Source of the DNA: Pseudomonadota bacterium
GTDB taxonomy: Bacteria; Pseudomonadota; Gammaproteobacteria; Steroidobacterales; Woeseiaceae
DNA length: 64,000 nucleotides
Direction of reading: 5' to 3'
Assembly (NCBI GenBank): GCA_022567295.1
Contig: JADFHE010000001.1
Location: forward strand, 62,001 to 126,000
Part shown: positions 37,808 to 49,346 of the stretch, piece after piece
Numbering within the stretch: the first letter of the stretch is position 1
Layout: every line of letters starts with the position of its first letter
Made by a program: the position numbers and the translations under genes
Notes under the pieces: model-generated
Told to the model about the DNA's origin: nothing
The model's database searches: none
What the model saw: only the letters and a program-made list of their open reading frames with translations

Positions 37808-38559
37808 TAGTTTACATCCTTCCATATTTGTTTCTTGAGCATGCTGGAAATGATCAAGAAGAAAAACAAAAATATCAGTACCCAGACCCCTAATTTACGA
37901 CGATCAGAACGAATAGGTTCGGCGATATAGGCCAGGAAATTAACCGTGTCGCGAACAAAATCCTCATAGTCTTCGGAATCCATTTTTCCAGCGATAACTT
38001 GCTCGAATCCTTCGAAGGTCTTCGTCACGGCACCATCGCTTTCGTGTTCGACAAAAAGAGCGGCTTGGTAGCCCTGCAATTCCCACAACACATGCGGCAT
38101 GCTGGTACCCGGGAGTGTCATGTTGTCCACGCCTGTCGGGCTGTCCGCAGAAACATAAAACGTCGTCAGGAAATTGAAAATGTGATCAGCGCCCCTGACC
38201 CGCGCCTTGAGCGACAAATCCGGTGGCGGAGTGCCAAACCAGCGCGCCGCATCTTCCGCCGGCATGGACGCCAGAATCGTTTCAAACGTCTCTTTGGCGT
38301 TGAACATCAGGTTGTCGATTAGCATCTCCTCGGACAGGTCCAGGTCTTTGCCGATTGTCTTGTAGCGAACGTATCGCGCCGAGTGGCAACCGGAACAGTA
38401 ATTCATGAAGTTCGCCGCGCCGCGTTGCAGCGAATTGATGTTGTCACGGTCGATTTCGGCTGCTGCCATATCGGTTTCGCCGCCCAAGGCAAACGCCTGT
38501 GTCGTCATGCAACACGCACTCAATACTAATAGACCTGCAAAGCGCTTCACGCTAGTCAT
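37807..38559 (-). CDS. petC: Ubiquinol-cytochrome c reductase cytochrome c1
   Basis: Cytochrome c1 carries electrons from the Rieske protein to cytochrome c. The 250 residues have a signal peptide (about 1-24), the haem-binding CSGCH (C55, C58, H59), the axial Met in LPGTSMPHVLWELQGYQ, and a C-terminal membrane anchor (about 223-242) ending in basic residues. The start overlaps the petB stop by eight bases (ATGACTAG). It ends in TAA overlapping the sspA ATG. Confidence 0.96.
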   Translation of the reverse strand: MTSVKRFAGLLVLSACCMTTQAFALGGETDMAAAEIDRDNINSLQRGAANFMNYCSGCHSARYVRYKTIGKDLDLSEEMLIDNLMFNAKETFETILASMPAEDAARWFGTPPPDLSLKARVRGADHIFNFLTTFYVSADSPTGVDNMTLPGTSMPHVLWELQGYQAALFVEHESDGAVTKTFEGFEQVIAGKMDSEDYEDFVRDTVNFLAYIAEPIRSDRRKLGVWVLIFLFFFLIISSMLKKQIWKDVN

Positions 38560-39802
38560 GGTAGACCACCCTTTCCGGCACGGGCTTCGTCTTGTCGATC
38601 GTCGTGTAGTACGGCATCAAAATGAAGAACGCGAAATAGATGATCGCAAAAAATTGCGCTGCTCTTACATACACCGGGTCCGCAGACTGCGTGCCAAGCC
38701 ATCCCAAGGCAAAAAATGTAATCACAAATATCGTCAATGCGGCTTTGTAAATCCAGCCTCTGTAGCGAATGGACTTCACTCGTGCTCGATCCAGCCATGG
38801 CAGAAACAGTGGCAATATCACCGACAGCCCAAACAGGATGAATCCCCACAGTTTGTCCGGTACCGCACGCAAAATCGCGTAAAACGGCGTGAAATACCAT
38901 ACCGGCGCAATGTGCTCCGGCGTTGCAGTCAAGTTCGCTGGCTCAAAGTTCGCATGTTCCAGAAAATAGCCGCCCATCTCAGGAGCGAAGAACACCACAG
39001 CGCAGAAAAACATAAGGAAAACGATGATCGCGACCAGATCCTTACTGGTGTGGTACGGATGAAATGCAACGCCATCAAGCGGTATGCCGTCCGCACCCTT
39101 AAGCTCCTTAATCTCGATGCCGTCCGGGTTGTTCGAACCGACTTCATGCAGTGCCACGATGTGCACAAAAACGAGACCGATCAATGCCAGCGGCAACGCA
39201 ATGACGTGCAGAGCAAAAAATCGATTCAGTGTTATGTCCGAGATCGAGTAATCACCGCGAATAATCTCGACCAACGCCTCACCGATCCACGGGACCGCAC
39301 CGAACAGCGAGATAATTACCTGGGCGCCCCAATAGGACATCTGGCCCCACGGCAACAGGTAACCAGAAAACGCCTCGGCCATCAACACCAGGAAAATCAG
39401 CATGCCAATGATCCAGATGAGCTCCCGCGGCTTTTTGTAAGAACCGTAGAGCATCGCGCGAAACATGTGCAGATACACCACGATAAAAAAGAACGACGCA
39501 CCGGTCGAATGCATGTAGCGAATCAACCAGCCCCATTCGACGTCACGCATGATGTACTCGACCGATGCGAAGGCTTCAGCCGCCGACGGCTTGTAATTCA
39601 TCGTCAGGAAAATACCGGTCAGTAGCTGAATGACCAGAACGACCATCGCCAGAACGCCAAACACGTACCAGAAATTGAAATTTTTGGAGGCGTAGTATTC
39701 CGTCACGTGCTTCTTCATCGTTTTCGTCAACGGAAACCGATCATCGATCCATTTCATGAATCCGCCTTGCGGCTTGCCGATCTCTGCTTCGATTCTCGCC
39801 AC
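38552..39802 (-). CDS. petB: Cytochrome b of the bc1 complex
   Basis: Cytochrome b holds the two b haems and both quinone sites. The 416-residue protein is the full-length (not split) form with eight or so membrane helices. The haem-ligand histidine pairs are visible in RYMHSTGASFFFIVVYLHMFRA and RFFALHVIALPLALIGLVFVHIVALH. The Qo-site loop reads PVWY in place of the mitochondrial PEWY. The start is a GTG at 39802 overlapping the petA stop (TAGTG). The C terminus extends past the usual eighth helix with VYHD. Confidence 0.97.
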   Translation of the reverse strand: MARIEAEIGKPQGGFMKWIDDRFPLTKTMKKHVTEYYASKNFNFWYVFGVLAMVVLVIQLLTGIFLTMNYKPSAAEAFASVEYIMRDVEWGWLIRYMHSTGASFFFIVVYLHMFRAMLYGSYKKPRELIWIIGMLIFLVLMAEAFSGYLLPWGQMSYWGAQVIISLFGAVPWIGEALVEIIRGDYSISDITLNRFFALHVIALPLALIGLVFVHIVALHEVGSNNPDGIEIKELKGADGIPLDGVAFHPYHTSKDLVAIIVFLMFFCAVVFFAPEMGGYFLEHANFEPANLTATPEHIAPVWYFTPFYAILRAVPDKLWGFILFGLSVILPLFLPWLDRARVKSIRYRGWIYKAALTIFVITFFALGWLGTQSADPVYVRAAQFFAIIYFAFFILMPYYTTIDKTKPVPERVVYHD

Positions 39803-40389
39803 TACGCTGCTCCCGTGTCCTGACCAATCAGGATCAGGTCATCCCTGACAAATCGGTGCGGTGGAACCCGCAAGTTGGTCGGCGCGGGGACTCCCTTGAA
39901 CACACGGCCTGCAAGATCGAATTTCGAACCGTGGCACGGGCAGAAAAATCCGCCGCTCCAGCCTTCAGCCGGCCGCACCTCGAAATCCATGAGCGGTGCA
40001 CAACCCAAATGGGTACACGATCCTTCGATGACCAGATACTCAGGACGAACCGAGCGCGTACTGTTTGCTGCATAGCCGGGCTGCTGATCGACCTCCTCGG
40101 AATCCGGATCCCGCAGCTTGTCGGCATTATCGGAAAGACGCGACAACATCTCCTCGGTGCGGCGCAAAATATAGACAAGCCTGCCACGCCACAACACCTT
40201 AACCATCTCGCCGGGTTCCAGCGACCCGATCGGAACTTCGACCGGCGCGCCCAACGCCTGTGCTCTGGCGCTCGGCTTCAATGATGATATGAACGGAACA
40301 GCAACGAAGCCTGCACCAACAGCGCCAGTAACAGCCGTAGCTACAACAAGAAAATGACGCCTATTGCGATCAAGGTCGTCTTCGGTCAT
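39802..40389 (-). CDS. petA: Rieske iron-sulfur subunit of the bc1 complex
   Basis: The Rieske protein takes the first electron from ubiquinol. The 195 residues carry a twin-arginine type N-terminal anchor ([21 protein letters not shown]) and the two cluster motifs CTHLGC (125-130) and CPCHGS (150-155). C125, H127, C150 and H153 are expected as 2Fe-2S ligands, with C130 and C152 forming the disulfide. GGAG is found before the ATG at 40389. It is the first gene of petA-petB-petC-sspA. Confidence 0.97.
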   Translation of the reverse strand: MTEDDLDRNRRHFLVVATAVTGAVGAGFVAVPFISSLKPSARAQALGAPVEVPIGSLEPGEMVKVLWRGRLVYILRRTEEMLSRLSDNADKLRDPDSEEVDQQPGYAANSTRSVRPEYLVIEGSCTHLGCAPLMDFEVRPAEGWSGGFFCPCHGSKFDLAGRVFKGVPAPTNLRVPPHRFVRDDLILIGQDTGAA

Positions 40390-40530
40390 CGGGCACTCCC
40401 ATACGCCGTTCTATTGACGGCCACTTTTACAGCGCTTTGTTGCTTAATATCGATACTGGTAGATTTGCAGCAGACTCGGTTTGCCGTCAGGATGACGGTT
40501 ACTCCGGGGCTCGATGCGGAACCACGGCGC

Positions 40531-40536
40531 ATTATA
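40531..40536 (-). promoter_or_regulatory. Candidate -10 box for petABC
   Basis: A perfect TATAAT on the minus strand lies about 140 bp before the petA ATG. No convincing -35 is at the right distance, so this is tentative. The remaining 211 bp between petA and the divergent protease gene hold nothing else I can name. Confidence 0.35.
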
Positions 40537-40600
40537 CACGGGGCTTATCGAAATTGGCTAGCCGCTCAATAGAGTCTGAAGAGGGTTACAAGGACATCGT

Positions 40601-41667
40601 GTGGCCGGATTGAAGTCAACGCTCATTTTCATGTTGCAGTCGATCGTCGTTGGTCTGGCGGTCGCATTCATCGTCGTGCTCGTTCGACCTGACCTGATGC
40701 CGGGTGTTGCTCGCGAAAATAGACCGGTGAGCTACGCCGACGCTGTCGACCTGAGCTCCGCCTCGGTCGCCAATATCTACACAAAACGCCTGGTTCAGGA
40801 TGCTGATTCCGAGACGACACAGCCGCGGTTTCGGGTCGAGACGAGTTTCGCGTCGGCCGTTATCATTGACCCCGAAGGCTATCTCGTCACGAATTACCAT
40901 GTCATAGCGACGGCAGCGGAAATTCGAGTACAACTTAGCGACGGCCGCATCACCGAGCCTGTAACCGTTGGTGTGGATGCTGAAACGGACCTGGCACTGT
41001 TGAAGGTTGATCTTGGCCCGTTGCCCGCGATCCGCATCGGACGGTCGGACAATTTGCGAATTGGGGATGTGGTCCTGGCGATCGGGAACCCCTATGGATT
41101 AACGACGTCGGTCACTCAGGGCATTGTCAGCGCCACCGGGCGCGGCCTGCTGAATCTGGTCACATTCGAGAATTTCATACAGACCGACGCTGCCATTAAT
41201 GCTGGCAATTCTGGCGGCGCACTGATTAATAGTAATGGCGAACTCGTCGGCATTAACACCGCAGTCCTTGCACAAGACCCCGGAACCGAAGGCATCGGTT
41301 TCGCCATACCCGTTGATCTGGTGCGTGGCGTAATAGATCAGATCAAGAAAAATGGTCGCGTCATACGCGGCTATATGGGTTTGTTGCCCGACGATCTGAC
41401 CAACTCCGAGCGTCTCGCCTTGGGGATTGAAAGTGGCAACGGAATCCTGCTGACGGAAGTCAAAGACGGCGGCCCCGCGTCCCTGGCCGGATTGCGAGTC
41501 GACGACGTCATACTCGAACTAAACGGTGAACCCGTGTATTCGCAGCGCCAGGCACTATTAATCTCTGCAAGTACCCGTCCGGGCGACACGGTCGACGTTG
41601 TTGGGCTGCGGAATGGTGAACGGTTCAGTACGACCGTAACGGCGGTTGAACGACCGGAAGATCCCCG

Positions 41668-41671
<4 letters not shown>
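40601..41671 (+). CDS. AlgW/DegS-type periplasmic serine protease
   Basis: Membrane-anchored HtrA proteases of this type cut the anti-sigma factor RseA/MucA when misfolded porins bind their PDZ domain. The 356 residues have one N-terminal anchor (about 8-28), a trypsin-like domain with the triad H100 (TNYHVIA), D130 (ETDLALLK) and S204 (GNSGGAL), and a single PDZ domain (about 255-350). The single PDZ, the anchor and triad spacing close to E. coli DegS (96, 126, 201) favour DegS/AlgW over DegP. The start is a GTG at 40601. Its stop TAG lies in a small inverted element shared with murA. Confidence 0.92.
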
Positions 41672-43202
<1,531 letters not shown>

Positions 43203-43310
43203 AGGATGAGGTATCTTGGTTAGGTACAGCGCATAAGACGCGCGGACGGGAGAGGCCGCGCAGTGTAACCGCAAAATACGCTGCTTCCCAATGCCCTGCG
43301 ATGATTGTGT

Positions 43311-43335
43311 ATTATAGCCGGCCCGATCGGCCGGC
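43311..43335. promoter_or_regulatory. Candidate ibaG -10 box and adjoining hairpin
   Basis: On the minus strand a perfect TATAAT (43316-43311) lies about 110 bp before ibaG, without a good -35. Directly beside it is a 7-bp hairpin GCCGGCC-CGATC-GGCCGGC (43317-43335). On the plus strand this hairpin is followed after four bases by TTTT, so it could act as a weak terminator or attenuator ahead of the exchanger gene. Confidence 0.35.
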
Positions 43336-43387
43336 AGGGTTTTGTAGCCCGTGCCCATCCGTCGCAATGTGATTGATACGATAGTCT

Positions 43388-44368
43388 ATGTTCGGTGAAG
43401 GTATTTACTCTGACGTTGGCGCCATCATTGCCGGCCTGGTGCTCTTGGTCTGGGGCGCAGACCGGTTTGTTCATGGCGCTGCAGCGTCGGCCCGTAACCT
43501 TGGCATAGCGCCGTTGTTGATCGGATTGACGATCGTCGCGTTCGCCACTTCCGCCCCCGAAATACTGGTCTCCATCGTTGCTGCACTTCGCGGCGAGCCC
43601 ACTCTCGCCTTCGGCAACGCTATCGGTTCCAATATTGTGAATATTGGTCTGGTTCTGGGTATCACCGCCATGGTGCGGCCCATTCCATTGGAGTCCGCCA
43701 CGTTGCGGCGTGAAATGCCTGCGCTGTTAGCCGTTACCCTGCTGACGGTGTCGTTGTTCCTGGACTCGTTCCTCAGTCGCATCGACGGTATCGTCATGCT
43801 GACGGGACTGGTTATCGTCATGATCTGGCTCGCGAGGCTCGGTGTCCGTTCCGCGCCAGACGATCCGATCAAAATGGACTATGAGGCTGAGATTCCAGAC
43901 AACGTCAGCATGAAGTCGGCTGTCATATGGCTGGTCATCGGTCTTGGCGTGCTGCTGATCGGCGCACAATGGTTGGTTACCGGCTCGATCGGGATTGCCA
44001 AGGAACTTGGAGTCAGCGAGATCGTGATTGGAATCACGATCGTGGCTCTCGGTACCAGCCTGCCGGAACTCGCGGTATCGCTGGTCAGCGCGCTTAAAGG
44101 CGAATACGGTCTCGCAATCGGCAATATCGTCGGCTCGAATATTTTCAATCTGCTGGCCGTTATTGGCATTGCCGCAACCATTCAGCCGGCCGCTTTGGCG
44201 CCCAGCGTTCTGTCGCTGCACATTTTCGTCATGGTAGCGTTTACGCTCGTGCTGTTCGCAATGACCTACGACTACGATGGTAAGGCACAGTTATCCCGAA
44301 TAGAGGGCATTGCTCTGCTAATCGCCTACATCTCATACGAAACCTATGTCATAGCCCAAAACATATAG
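43388..44368 (+). CDS. Calcium/sodium antiporter of the CaCA family (YrbG-like)
   Basis: This is an inner-membrane cation/calcium exchanger of 326 residues with about ten membrane helices arranged as two inverted repeats. The two ion-binding alpha repeats are GLTIVAFATSAPEILVSIVAAL with GNAIGSNIVNIGLVLG, and GITIVALGTSLPELAVSLVSAL with GNIVGSNIFNLLAVIG. The acidic residues in PEI and PEL are the expected cation ligands. It sits upstream of kdsD as yrbG does in E. coli, where the gene is not needed for LPS transport. Confidence 0.93.
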   Translation: MFGEGIYSDVGAIIAGLVLLVWGADRFVHGAAASARNLGIAPLLIGLTIVAFATSAPEILVSIVAALRGEPTLAFGNAIGSNIVNIGLVLGITAMVRPIPLESATLRREMPALLAVTLLTVSLFLDSFLSRIDGIVMLTGLVIVMIWLARLGVRSAPDDPIKMDYEAEIPDNVSMKSAVIWLVIGLGVLLIGAQWLVTGSIGIAKELGVSEIVIGITIVALGTSLPELAVSLVSALKGEYGLAIGNIVGSNIFNLLAVIGIAATIQPAALAPSVLSLHIFVMVAFTLVLFAMTYDYDGKAQLSRIEGIALLIAYISYETYVIAQNI

Positions 44369-44401
44369 AATAGAGTCACTACTAACTGCTGAGGGCCACC
44401 C

Positions 44402-45385
44402 TTGCCTGACAAGCTAACGAACGACGAATTACTCGCATTGGCGAGCGACGTTCTCGCTATTGAAGCACGTGCTATCGACGCTCTGCGCGAACGGCTCAAC
44501 GAGGATTTCGTTGCGGCCTGCGAACTGTGCCTGCAGACAACCGGCCGCATTGTAGTTAGCGGCATGGGTAAATCCGGCCACGTCAGCAACAAAATCGCGG
44601 CAACACTGGCATCAACCGGTACGCCGGCGTTCTTCATGCATCCGGCGGAGGCGAGCCATGGTGACCTCGGAATGATCACCAGCCAGGATTTACTGCTCGC
44701 CATATCCTACTCCGGCGAAACCAAGGAAGTCGTCACTATTTTGCCGGTCGTCAAACGCATGGGTGCGAAACTACTGTCCATCACGGGCAATCCAAAATCG
44801 ACAATGGCGCAGGCCGCGGACGTGCACCTCGACATCAGCGTCGCGGAAGAAGCCTGCCCGCTAAATCTCGCGCCAACAGCCAGTACCACGGCCACGCTTG
44901 CGATGGGTGATGCGCTGGCAGTAGCCCTGCTCAAGAGCCGCGGATTCACGGCAGAAGACTTCGCTCGTTCTCATCCTAGCGGAACCCTTGGCAAGCGTTT
45001 GCTACTGCGCGTTTCCGATGTCATGCGTAGCGGCGACCGCGTTCCTGCCGTCAAAGCCGATGTGAGCTTGCGCGACGGCCTTATGGAAATGACCGACAAG
45101 GGATTGGGCATGACCGCAATCGTCGACGACAATTTGACGATCAAGGGAATTTTCACGGACGGCGATCTGCGTCGCACTCTCGACAGCGGCGCAGATATCC
45201 ACAAGACGAAGATTCGCGACGTTATGCACACAGACTGCAAGACGACGACGGCGGACATACTCGCCGCAGAAGCACTGCATATTCTCGAAGAAAACAAGAT
45301 CACGTCGCTGTTGGTGGTGGACGAGGATGGCAAACTCGTGGGCGCCTTGAATATTCATGATCTGTTTCGAGAGGGTCTGATGTGA
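44402..45385 (+). CDS. kdsD: D-arabinose 5-phosphate isomerase KdsD
   Basis: KdsD converts ribulose 5-phosphate to arabinose 5-phosphate, the first step to Kdo. The 327 residues consist of a SIS domain (about 35-175, with VVSGMGKSGHVSNKIAATLASTGTPAFFMHPAEASHGDLGM) and two CBS domains (about 205-325). The start is a TTG at 44402 with GAGG eight bases upstream; no in-frame ATG keeps the N terminus. The stop overlaps kdsC by four bases. The arrangement exchanger-kdsD-kdsC-lptCAB is that of E. coli. Confidence 0.96.
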   Translation: MPDKLTNDELLALASDVLAIEARAIDALRERLNEDFVAACELCLQTTGRIVVSGMGKSGHVSNKIAATLASTGTPAFFMHPAEASHGDLGMITSQDLLLAISYSGETKEVVTILPVVKRMGAKLLSITGNPKSTMAQAADVHLDISVAEEACPLNLAPTASTTATLAMGDALAVALLKSRGFTAEDFARSHPSGTLGKRLLLRVSDVMRSGDRVPAVKADVSLRDGLMEMTDKGLGMTAIVDDNLTIKGIFTDGDLRRTLDSGADIHKTKIRDVMHTDCKTTTADILAAEALHILEENKITSLLVVDEDGKLVGALNIHDLFREGLM

Positions 45386-45876
45386 GCGGCGGAAGTTTGA
45401 GCGACATTCGGTTGGTTGCTTTCGATGTCGACGGTGTATTTACGGATGGTCGTTTTTGCCTGTCCGATGAGGGCGTCGAGTCGAAAATATTTCACACCCA
45501 GGATGGGTACGGTGTGCGGCAACTCATAAATGCCGGAATTTTAGTCGCGGTCATCAGCGGGCGCTCGTCAGGTGCTGTTACCCGGCGCATGGCAGAGCTC
45601 GGGGTTGCGTATGTCGTTCAGGGATGTGGTGACAAGGTCGCGGCACTTGAAGAAGTTATCGCAAGCCTCGAAATCTCGGCCGCTGAGTGCGCATACGTTG
45701 GGGACGACATGCCTGATCTCCCTTTGCTCAATCATGTCGGCTATTCAATCGCGGTCGCGAATGCTGTCCCGGCCGTCCACGAGCAGTGCGATTACTCGAC
45801 ATCGGCCGGTGGAGGTTTCGGTGCCGTTCGAGAAGTGTGTGAACTTGTACTCAGTGCACAGGGTCAGCACAGTTAA
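45382..45876 (+). CDS. kdsC: Kdo 8-phosphate phosphatase KdsC
   Basis: KdsC removes the 8-phosphate of Kdo-8-P. It is a cap-less HAD phosphatase of 164 residues with motif I DVDGVFTDG (nucleophile D15, acid D17), motif II Ser/Thr in VISGRSS, and motif IV GDDMPDLPLL. The GTG start at 45382 overlaps the kdsD stop (GTGA), and the TAA stop overlaps the lptC ATG (TAATG), so it is tightly coupled in the operon. Confidence 0.96.
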   Translation: MSGGSLSDIRLVAFDVDGVFTDGRFCLSDEGVESKIFHTQDGYGVRQLINAGILVAVISGRSSGAVTRRMAELGVAYVVQGCGDKVAALEEVIASLEISAAECAYVGDDMPDLPLLNHVGYSIAVANAVPAVHEQCDYSTSAGGGFGAVREVCELVLSAQGQHS

Positions 45877-46433
45877 TGAGTCCGCGCGCCATCACTGTCA
45901 CTGTGCTGCTTTCGGTCGCCGCGATCGGCAGTTGGTATTTGGCGCGTTCGAACGCGCCGGCAGACGAAGAAGATGTCCCGTACGACACAGTACATCATGG
46001 CTACTACCTTAAGCATGCTCGAATACTTGGCACCGGCGAGGACGGCAGCCTACTCTATGAAATTGAAGCGGTGCACGCGGAGCAACAGGACGATCGACGC
46101 ATCGAATTTACCGATGTGCATATTCGCTATTCGCCGGCGAGCAATGTTCCCTGGACTATTATTGCCGACGCGGCAACTTTGCAGGAAGACAATCCAATGA
46201 TCACCTTGCGCGGCCACGTGCAGATCATCAATAGCGGTGCATCACCTGCGGACGATACTGAGATTCGGACGCAGTACCTTGAGCTTCACCCCGAGAAATT
46301 TATCGCAGAAACGAACGAACGGGTGCAGATACGATTTGGGGCGCGCAGCGTTACCGCAACAGGCATGCTAGCATCACTCAACGATGACAAAATTGAACTC
46401 AAAGCCAATGTTCGCGGCAAGATCGCTCCTTAA
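45876..46433 (+). CDS. lptC: LPS export protein LptC
   Basis: LptC is the bitopic inner-membrane protein that passes LPS from LptB2FG to the LptA bridge. The 185 residues have an N-terminal membrane helix (about 7-24) and a periplasmic beta-jellyroll. Typical features are YYLKHARILGTGEDGSLLYEIEA near 43-65 and VRGHV-like TLRGHVQIIN near 108. Sequence similarity in this family is low, but the kdsC-lptC-lptA-lptB order makes the call firm. Confidence 0.93.
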   Translation: MSPRAITVTVLLSVAAIGSWYLARSNAPADEEDVPYDTVHHGYYLKHARILGTGEDGSLLYEIEAVHAEQQDDRRIEFTDVHIRYSPASNVPWTIIADAATLQEDNPMITLRGHVQIINSGASPADDTEIRTQYLELHPEKFIAETNERVQIRFGARSVTATGMLASLNDDKIELKANVRGKIAP

Positions 46434-46434
46434 T

Positions 46435-47082
46435 ATGACCCCTGATAATCGTCGGCAAAGACCCATCTGGTTACTGGCAATCTTATCTTTGTTGCCACTG
46501 TTTGCAACAGCGCAGGTAACGGACCTGGATCTGCGCTTGCCGTGGGACATAGACGCCGACTCAACCTCGTACGACGGCAAGACATCCACTCTTATTTTCA
46601 GCGGATTGCGTCTCTCCAGAGGATCGATCTCCATCGAGGCGGATCAAGGACGTGTCACGAACAAAGACATGGAGGACAGCTCATGGCTGTTCGAAGGCAA
46701 CGTCATCATTGATGTCGAGAACGGACATATTGAGTGCGAATCCGCCATCCTTCAGTTTGACGAGTATGAATTGAAACTGGCAGTAGTCACGGGCTCACCG
46801 GCATCCTTCATAATGACCCGCCCTGGCGGCAGTGACACGACCACGGCTGAGGCCGGCAGACTCTCCTACGATGTCAGTGCCGGCATTATTGAATTTTCGG
46901 AACAAGTGACGATTACAGAAAGCGGCAGTCAGATATCGTCGAACTTTCTGGTATACAACATAGCGGAACAGCGTATCAGTGCCGATTCGTCGGGAACGGA
47001 AGACGGTCGCGTTCGAATCGTCTATACGCCGACCAATGGCGTCGAGAGCAAAGAACCTCCGGACGAAGACGAGAATCCATGA
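46435..47082 (+). CDS. lptA: Periplasmic LPS bridge protein LptA
   Basis: LptA oligomers carry LPS across the periplasm to LptDE. The ATG at 46435, two bases after the lptC stop, gives 215 residues with a signal peptide (about 1-27) ending before QVTDLDL; an earlier in-frame ATG inside lptC is rejected. The OstA-type beta-jellyroll (about 40-180) is recognisable in [29 protein letters not shown]. The C-terminal tail is acidic (EPPDEDENP). The stop overlaps the lptB ATG by four bases. Confidence 0.93.
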   Translation: MTPDNRRQRPIWLLAILSLLPLFATAQVTDLDLRLPWDIDADSTSYDGKTSTLIFSGLRLSRGSISIEADQGRVTNKDMEDSSWLFEGNVIIDVENGHIECESAILQFDEYELKLAVVTGSPASFIMTRPGGSDTTTAEAGRLSYDVSAGIIEFSEQVTITESGSQISSNFLVYNIAEQRISADSSGTEDGRVRIVYTPTNGVESKEPPDEDENP

Positions 47083-47804
47083 GTATCCTCAGCGCGCAGG
47101 ATATTTCCAAGAGTTTTAACTCAAGGAAGGTCGTCAAGAACCTGTCCCTGGAGATCAAGAGCGGCGAAGTCGTCGGTCTGCTGGGCCCTAACGGCGCTGG
47201 CAAGACAACGGCGTTCTACATGATCGTCGGCCTGATTCCGGCAGATGGCGGCAACATTCTGCTTGACGGTCAGGATCTGACGTTTAAGCCCATGCATGAA
47301 CGCTCAAAGTTGGGGCTGGGATATCTGCCGCAGGAAGCGTCGATATTTCGCAAGCTCACGGTCGAACAGAACATTCTGGCGATCCTGGAAATTCGCAAGG
47401 ACCTGGATCGCGCAGGCCGCGAGCAGGAGCTCGAAGACCTGCTGGACGAATTGCACGTCGGCCATGTTCGCACCAGTCTCGGCATCAGCTTGTCGGGCGG
47501 TGAGCGGCGCCGTGTCGAAATCGCTCGGGCGCTGGCGGCCGACCCGCTGTTCGTCTTGCTCGACGAGCCTTTTGCCGGTGTCGATCCGATTTCGGTGCTC
47601 GATATTCAACGCATTATCAGACACTTGTGCGAACGCGACATCGGGGTGCTCATAACCGACCATAATGTGCGCGAAACGCTCGGTATTTGCGGTCATGCCT
47701 ATATACTAAGTGACGGCAGCCTGATCGCGGCCGGGTCACCGGAAGAAATTCTCGAGAATCAACACGTTCGAGAAGTGTATCTCGGACAGGAGTTCAGACT
47801 CTGA
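47079..47804 (+). CDS. lptB: LPS export ABC transporter ATPase LptB
   Basis: LptB is the ATPase of the LptB2FG complex that extracts LPS from the inner membrane. The 241 residues have Walker [10 protein letters not shown] (36-44), the Q-loop LPQEASIF, the signature [15 protein letters not shown], Walker [16 protein letters not shown] and the switch His in [27 protein letters not shown] is particular to LptB. The permeases lptF and lptG are not in the window. Confidence 0.98.
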   Translation: MSILSAQDISKSFNSRKVVKNLSLEIKSGEVVGLLGPNGAGKTTAFYMIVGLIPADGGNILLDGQDLTFKPMHERSKLGLGYLPQEASIFRKLTVEQNILAILEIRKDLDRAGREQELEDLLDELHVGHVRTSLGISLSGGERRRVEIARALAADPLFVLLDEPFAGVDPISVLDIQRIIRHLCERDIGVLITDHNVRETLGICGHAYILSDGSLIAAGSPEEILENQHVREVYLGQEFRL

Positions 47805-47864
47805 GGCATAGTGCACCAGTGAGAGGCTTGTGCAGTGAGATATTGCCTAAAGAGTGAGTCATAA

Positions 47865-49259
47865 ATGCTAAAACCTTCGTTGCAGCTAAAACTTAGCCAG
47901 TCATTGACAATGACACCGCAATTACAACAGGCGATTCGCCTTTTGCAGCTGCCTATCCTTGATCTGAATGCCGAAATACAGGAAGCGCTCGAAGACAACA
48001 TCATGCTCGAAATGGAGGACCTGCCTGAGGCCCCCCGCACCAGTGCCGATTCCAGCGCTGAAGTCGAGACGATCAAAACCGATGAGCAATGGCAAATACC
48101 GGCCGCCGACCGCGCACAGCACAGCGGCTGGAACGGCGAAGTGCGACCGATCACCGAGTTTGCCGACGAATCCGGAAAGACCCTGCACGAGCACCTCTAT
48201 TGGCAACTCGAAATGGAAGACTTCACGGCCCGTGAAGCGTTAATCGGTGAGGCCCTGGTCGATTCGATCAATGACGACGGCTACCTAATCGCCGCGATCG
48301 ATGAAATAATTTCCAGCCTTGACGAGCAGCCACCGATCACCATGGATGAGGCCGAAAAGGCACTGGCGAAAGTGCAGCGTCTCGATCCGGTTGGTGTCGG
48401 CGCACGATCCTTGTCCGAGTGTGTAATGAGACAAATTGAACAACTCGATGCCAGTACACCTGGACGCCAACTGGCTCTAGATATCGCGGCGGACCGTCTC
48501 GATCTCGTTGCAAGTCGTGACTATGGCGAATTGCGACGGGGCCTCAGAACATCGGAAGAAAAACTGCACGAGGCATTAGCGCTGGTGCGGGGCTGCAACC
48601 CGAAACCCGGACTCGCCGTCAGCCCGGCCGCCGTACAGTACATCATCCCGGATGTCTTCGTCCGCAAAGTGGACAAGCGCTGGCAGGTAGAAATTAGCCC
48701 AACCGGGGTGCCGAAGCTGTCGGTGAATCAGCAGTACGCAAGATTGCTGCGTGGCAGCAGCGAGCACGCCGTTCTCAAGACTCAGTTACAGGAGGCACGC
48801 TGGCTCATCCGAAGCCTCGAAATTCGCAACGAAACCCTGCTAAAAGTCGCAACCAGCATTGTCACGCGACAAGTAAGTTTTCTGGAGCATGGCGACGAAG
48901 CAATGAAGCCTATGGTACTTCGCGACATCGCCGAAGAGATTGGCATGCATGAGTCGACAATTTCACGTGTAACCACTAACAAGTTCATGCATACGCCGCG
49001 CGGCGTATTCGAATTCAAGTATTTCTTCTCCAGCCACTTGTCATCTGCCACCGGTGAAGACCAATCTTCGACGTCGGTTCGCGCAAAGATTCGCAAGTTG
49101 ATTGGGGCCGAGAACCCCAGCAAACCGCTGAGCGATAGCAAGATCACGAACTTACTAAAGGATGACGGCATTTCGGTTGCGAGAAGGACGGTCGCGAAGT
49201 ACCGTGAAGCTATGAATATCCCCTCGTCGAGCGAGCGCAGGAATCGCGAAACCAGGTGA
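47865..49259 (+). CDS. rpoN: RNA polymerase sigma-54 factor RpoN
   Basis: RpoN directs transcription of nitrogen, pilus, flagellar and other genes at -24/-12 promoters with AAA activators. The 464 residues have the glutamine-rich activator-interacting region I (LQLKLSQSLTMTPQLQQAIRLLQL), an acidic linker, the core-binding domain, the helix-turn-helix (DIAEEIGMHESTISRVTTNKF) and the RpoN box ARRTVAKYREAMNIPSS near the C terminus. It lies 60 bp after lptB, the usual position, and is followed by hpf, ptsN and rapZ. I saw no -24/-12 promoter before nearby genes. Confidence 0.98.
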   Translation: MLKPSLQLKLSQSLTMTPQLQQAIRLLQLPILDLNAEIQEALEDNIMLEMEDLPEAPRTSADSSAEVETIKTDEQWQIPAADRAQHSGWNGEVRPITEFADESGKTLHEHLYWQLEMEDFTAREALIGEALVDSINDDGYLIAAIDEIISSLDEQPPITMDEAEKALAKVQRLDPVGVGARSLSECVMRQIEQLDASTPGRQLALDIAADRLDLVASRDYGELRRGLRTSEEKLHEALALVRGCNPKPGLAVSPAAVQYIIPDVFVRKVDKRWQVEISPTGVPKLSVNQQYARLLRGSSEHAVLKTQLQEARWLIRSLEIRNETLLKVATSIVTRQVSFLEHGDEAMKPMVLRDIAEEIGMHESTISRVTTNKFMHTPRGVFEFKYFFSSHLSSATGEDQSSTSVRAKIRKLIGAENPSKPLSDSKITNLLKDDGISVARRTVAKYREAMNIPSSSERRNRETR

Positions 49260-49346
49260 CCCGGTAGTCAAGATAATCCCAAGGAGACAAACGAAACTGC
49301 AGCCGAACCCCAGAAGACCGCAAGATAACCAAAACTGGAGACAACT

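Noticed and set aside
38405..39625. 406-codon open frame on the plus strand opposite petB and petC
   Set aside because: The composition (very rich in Arg, Gln and His) is that of a frame shadow of cytochrome b codons; there is no start context or known motif.
40354..40572. 72-codon open frame between petA and the protease gene
   Set aside because: It overlaps the petA start region, has no clear ribosome site and no family features.
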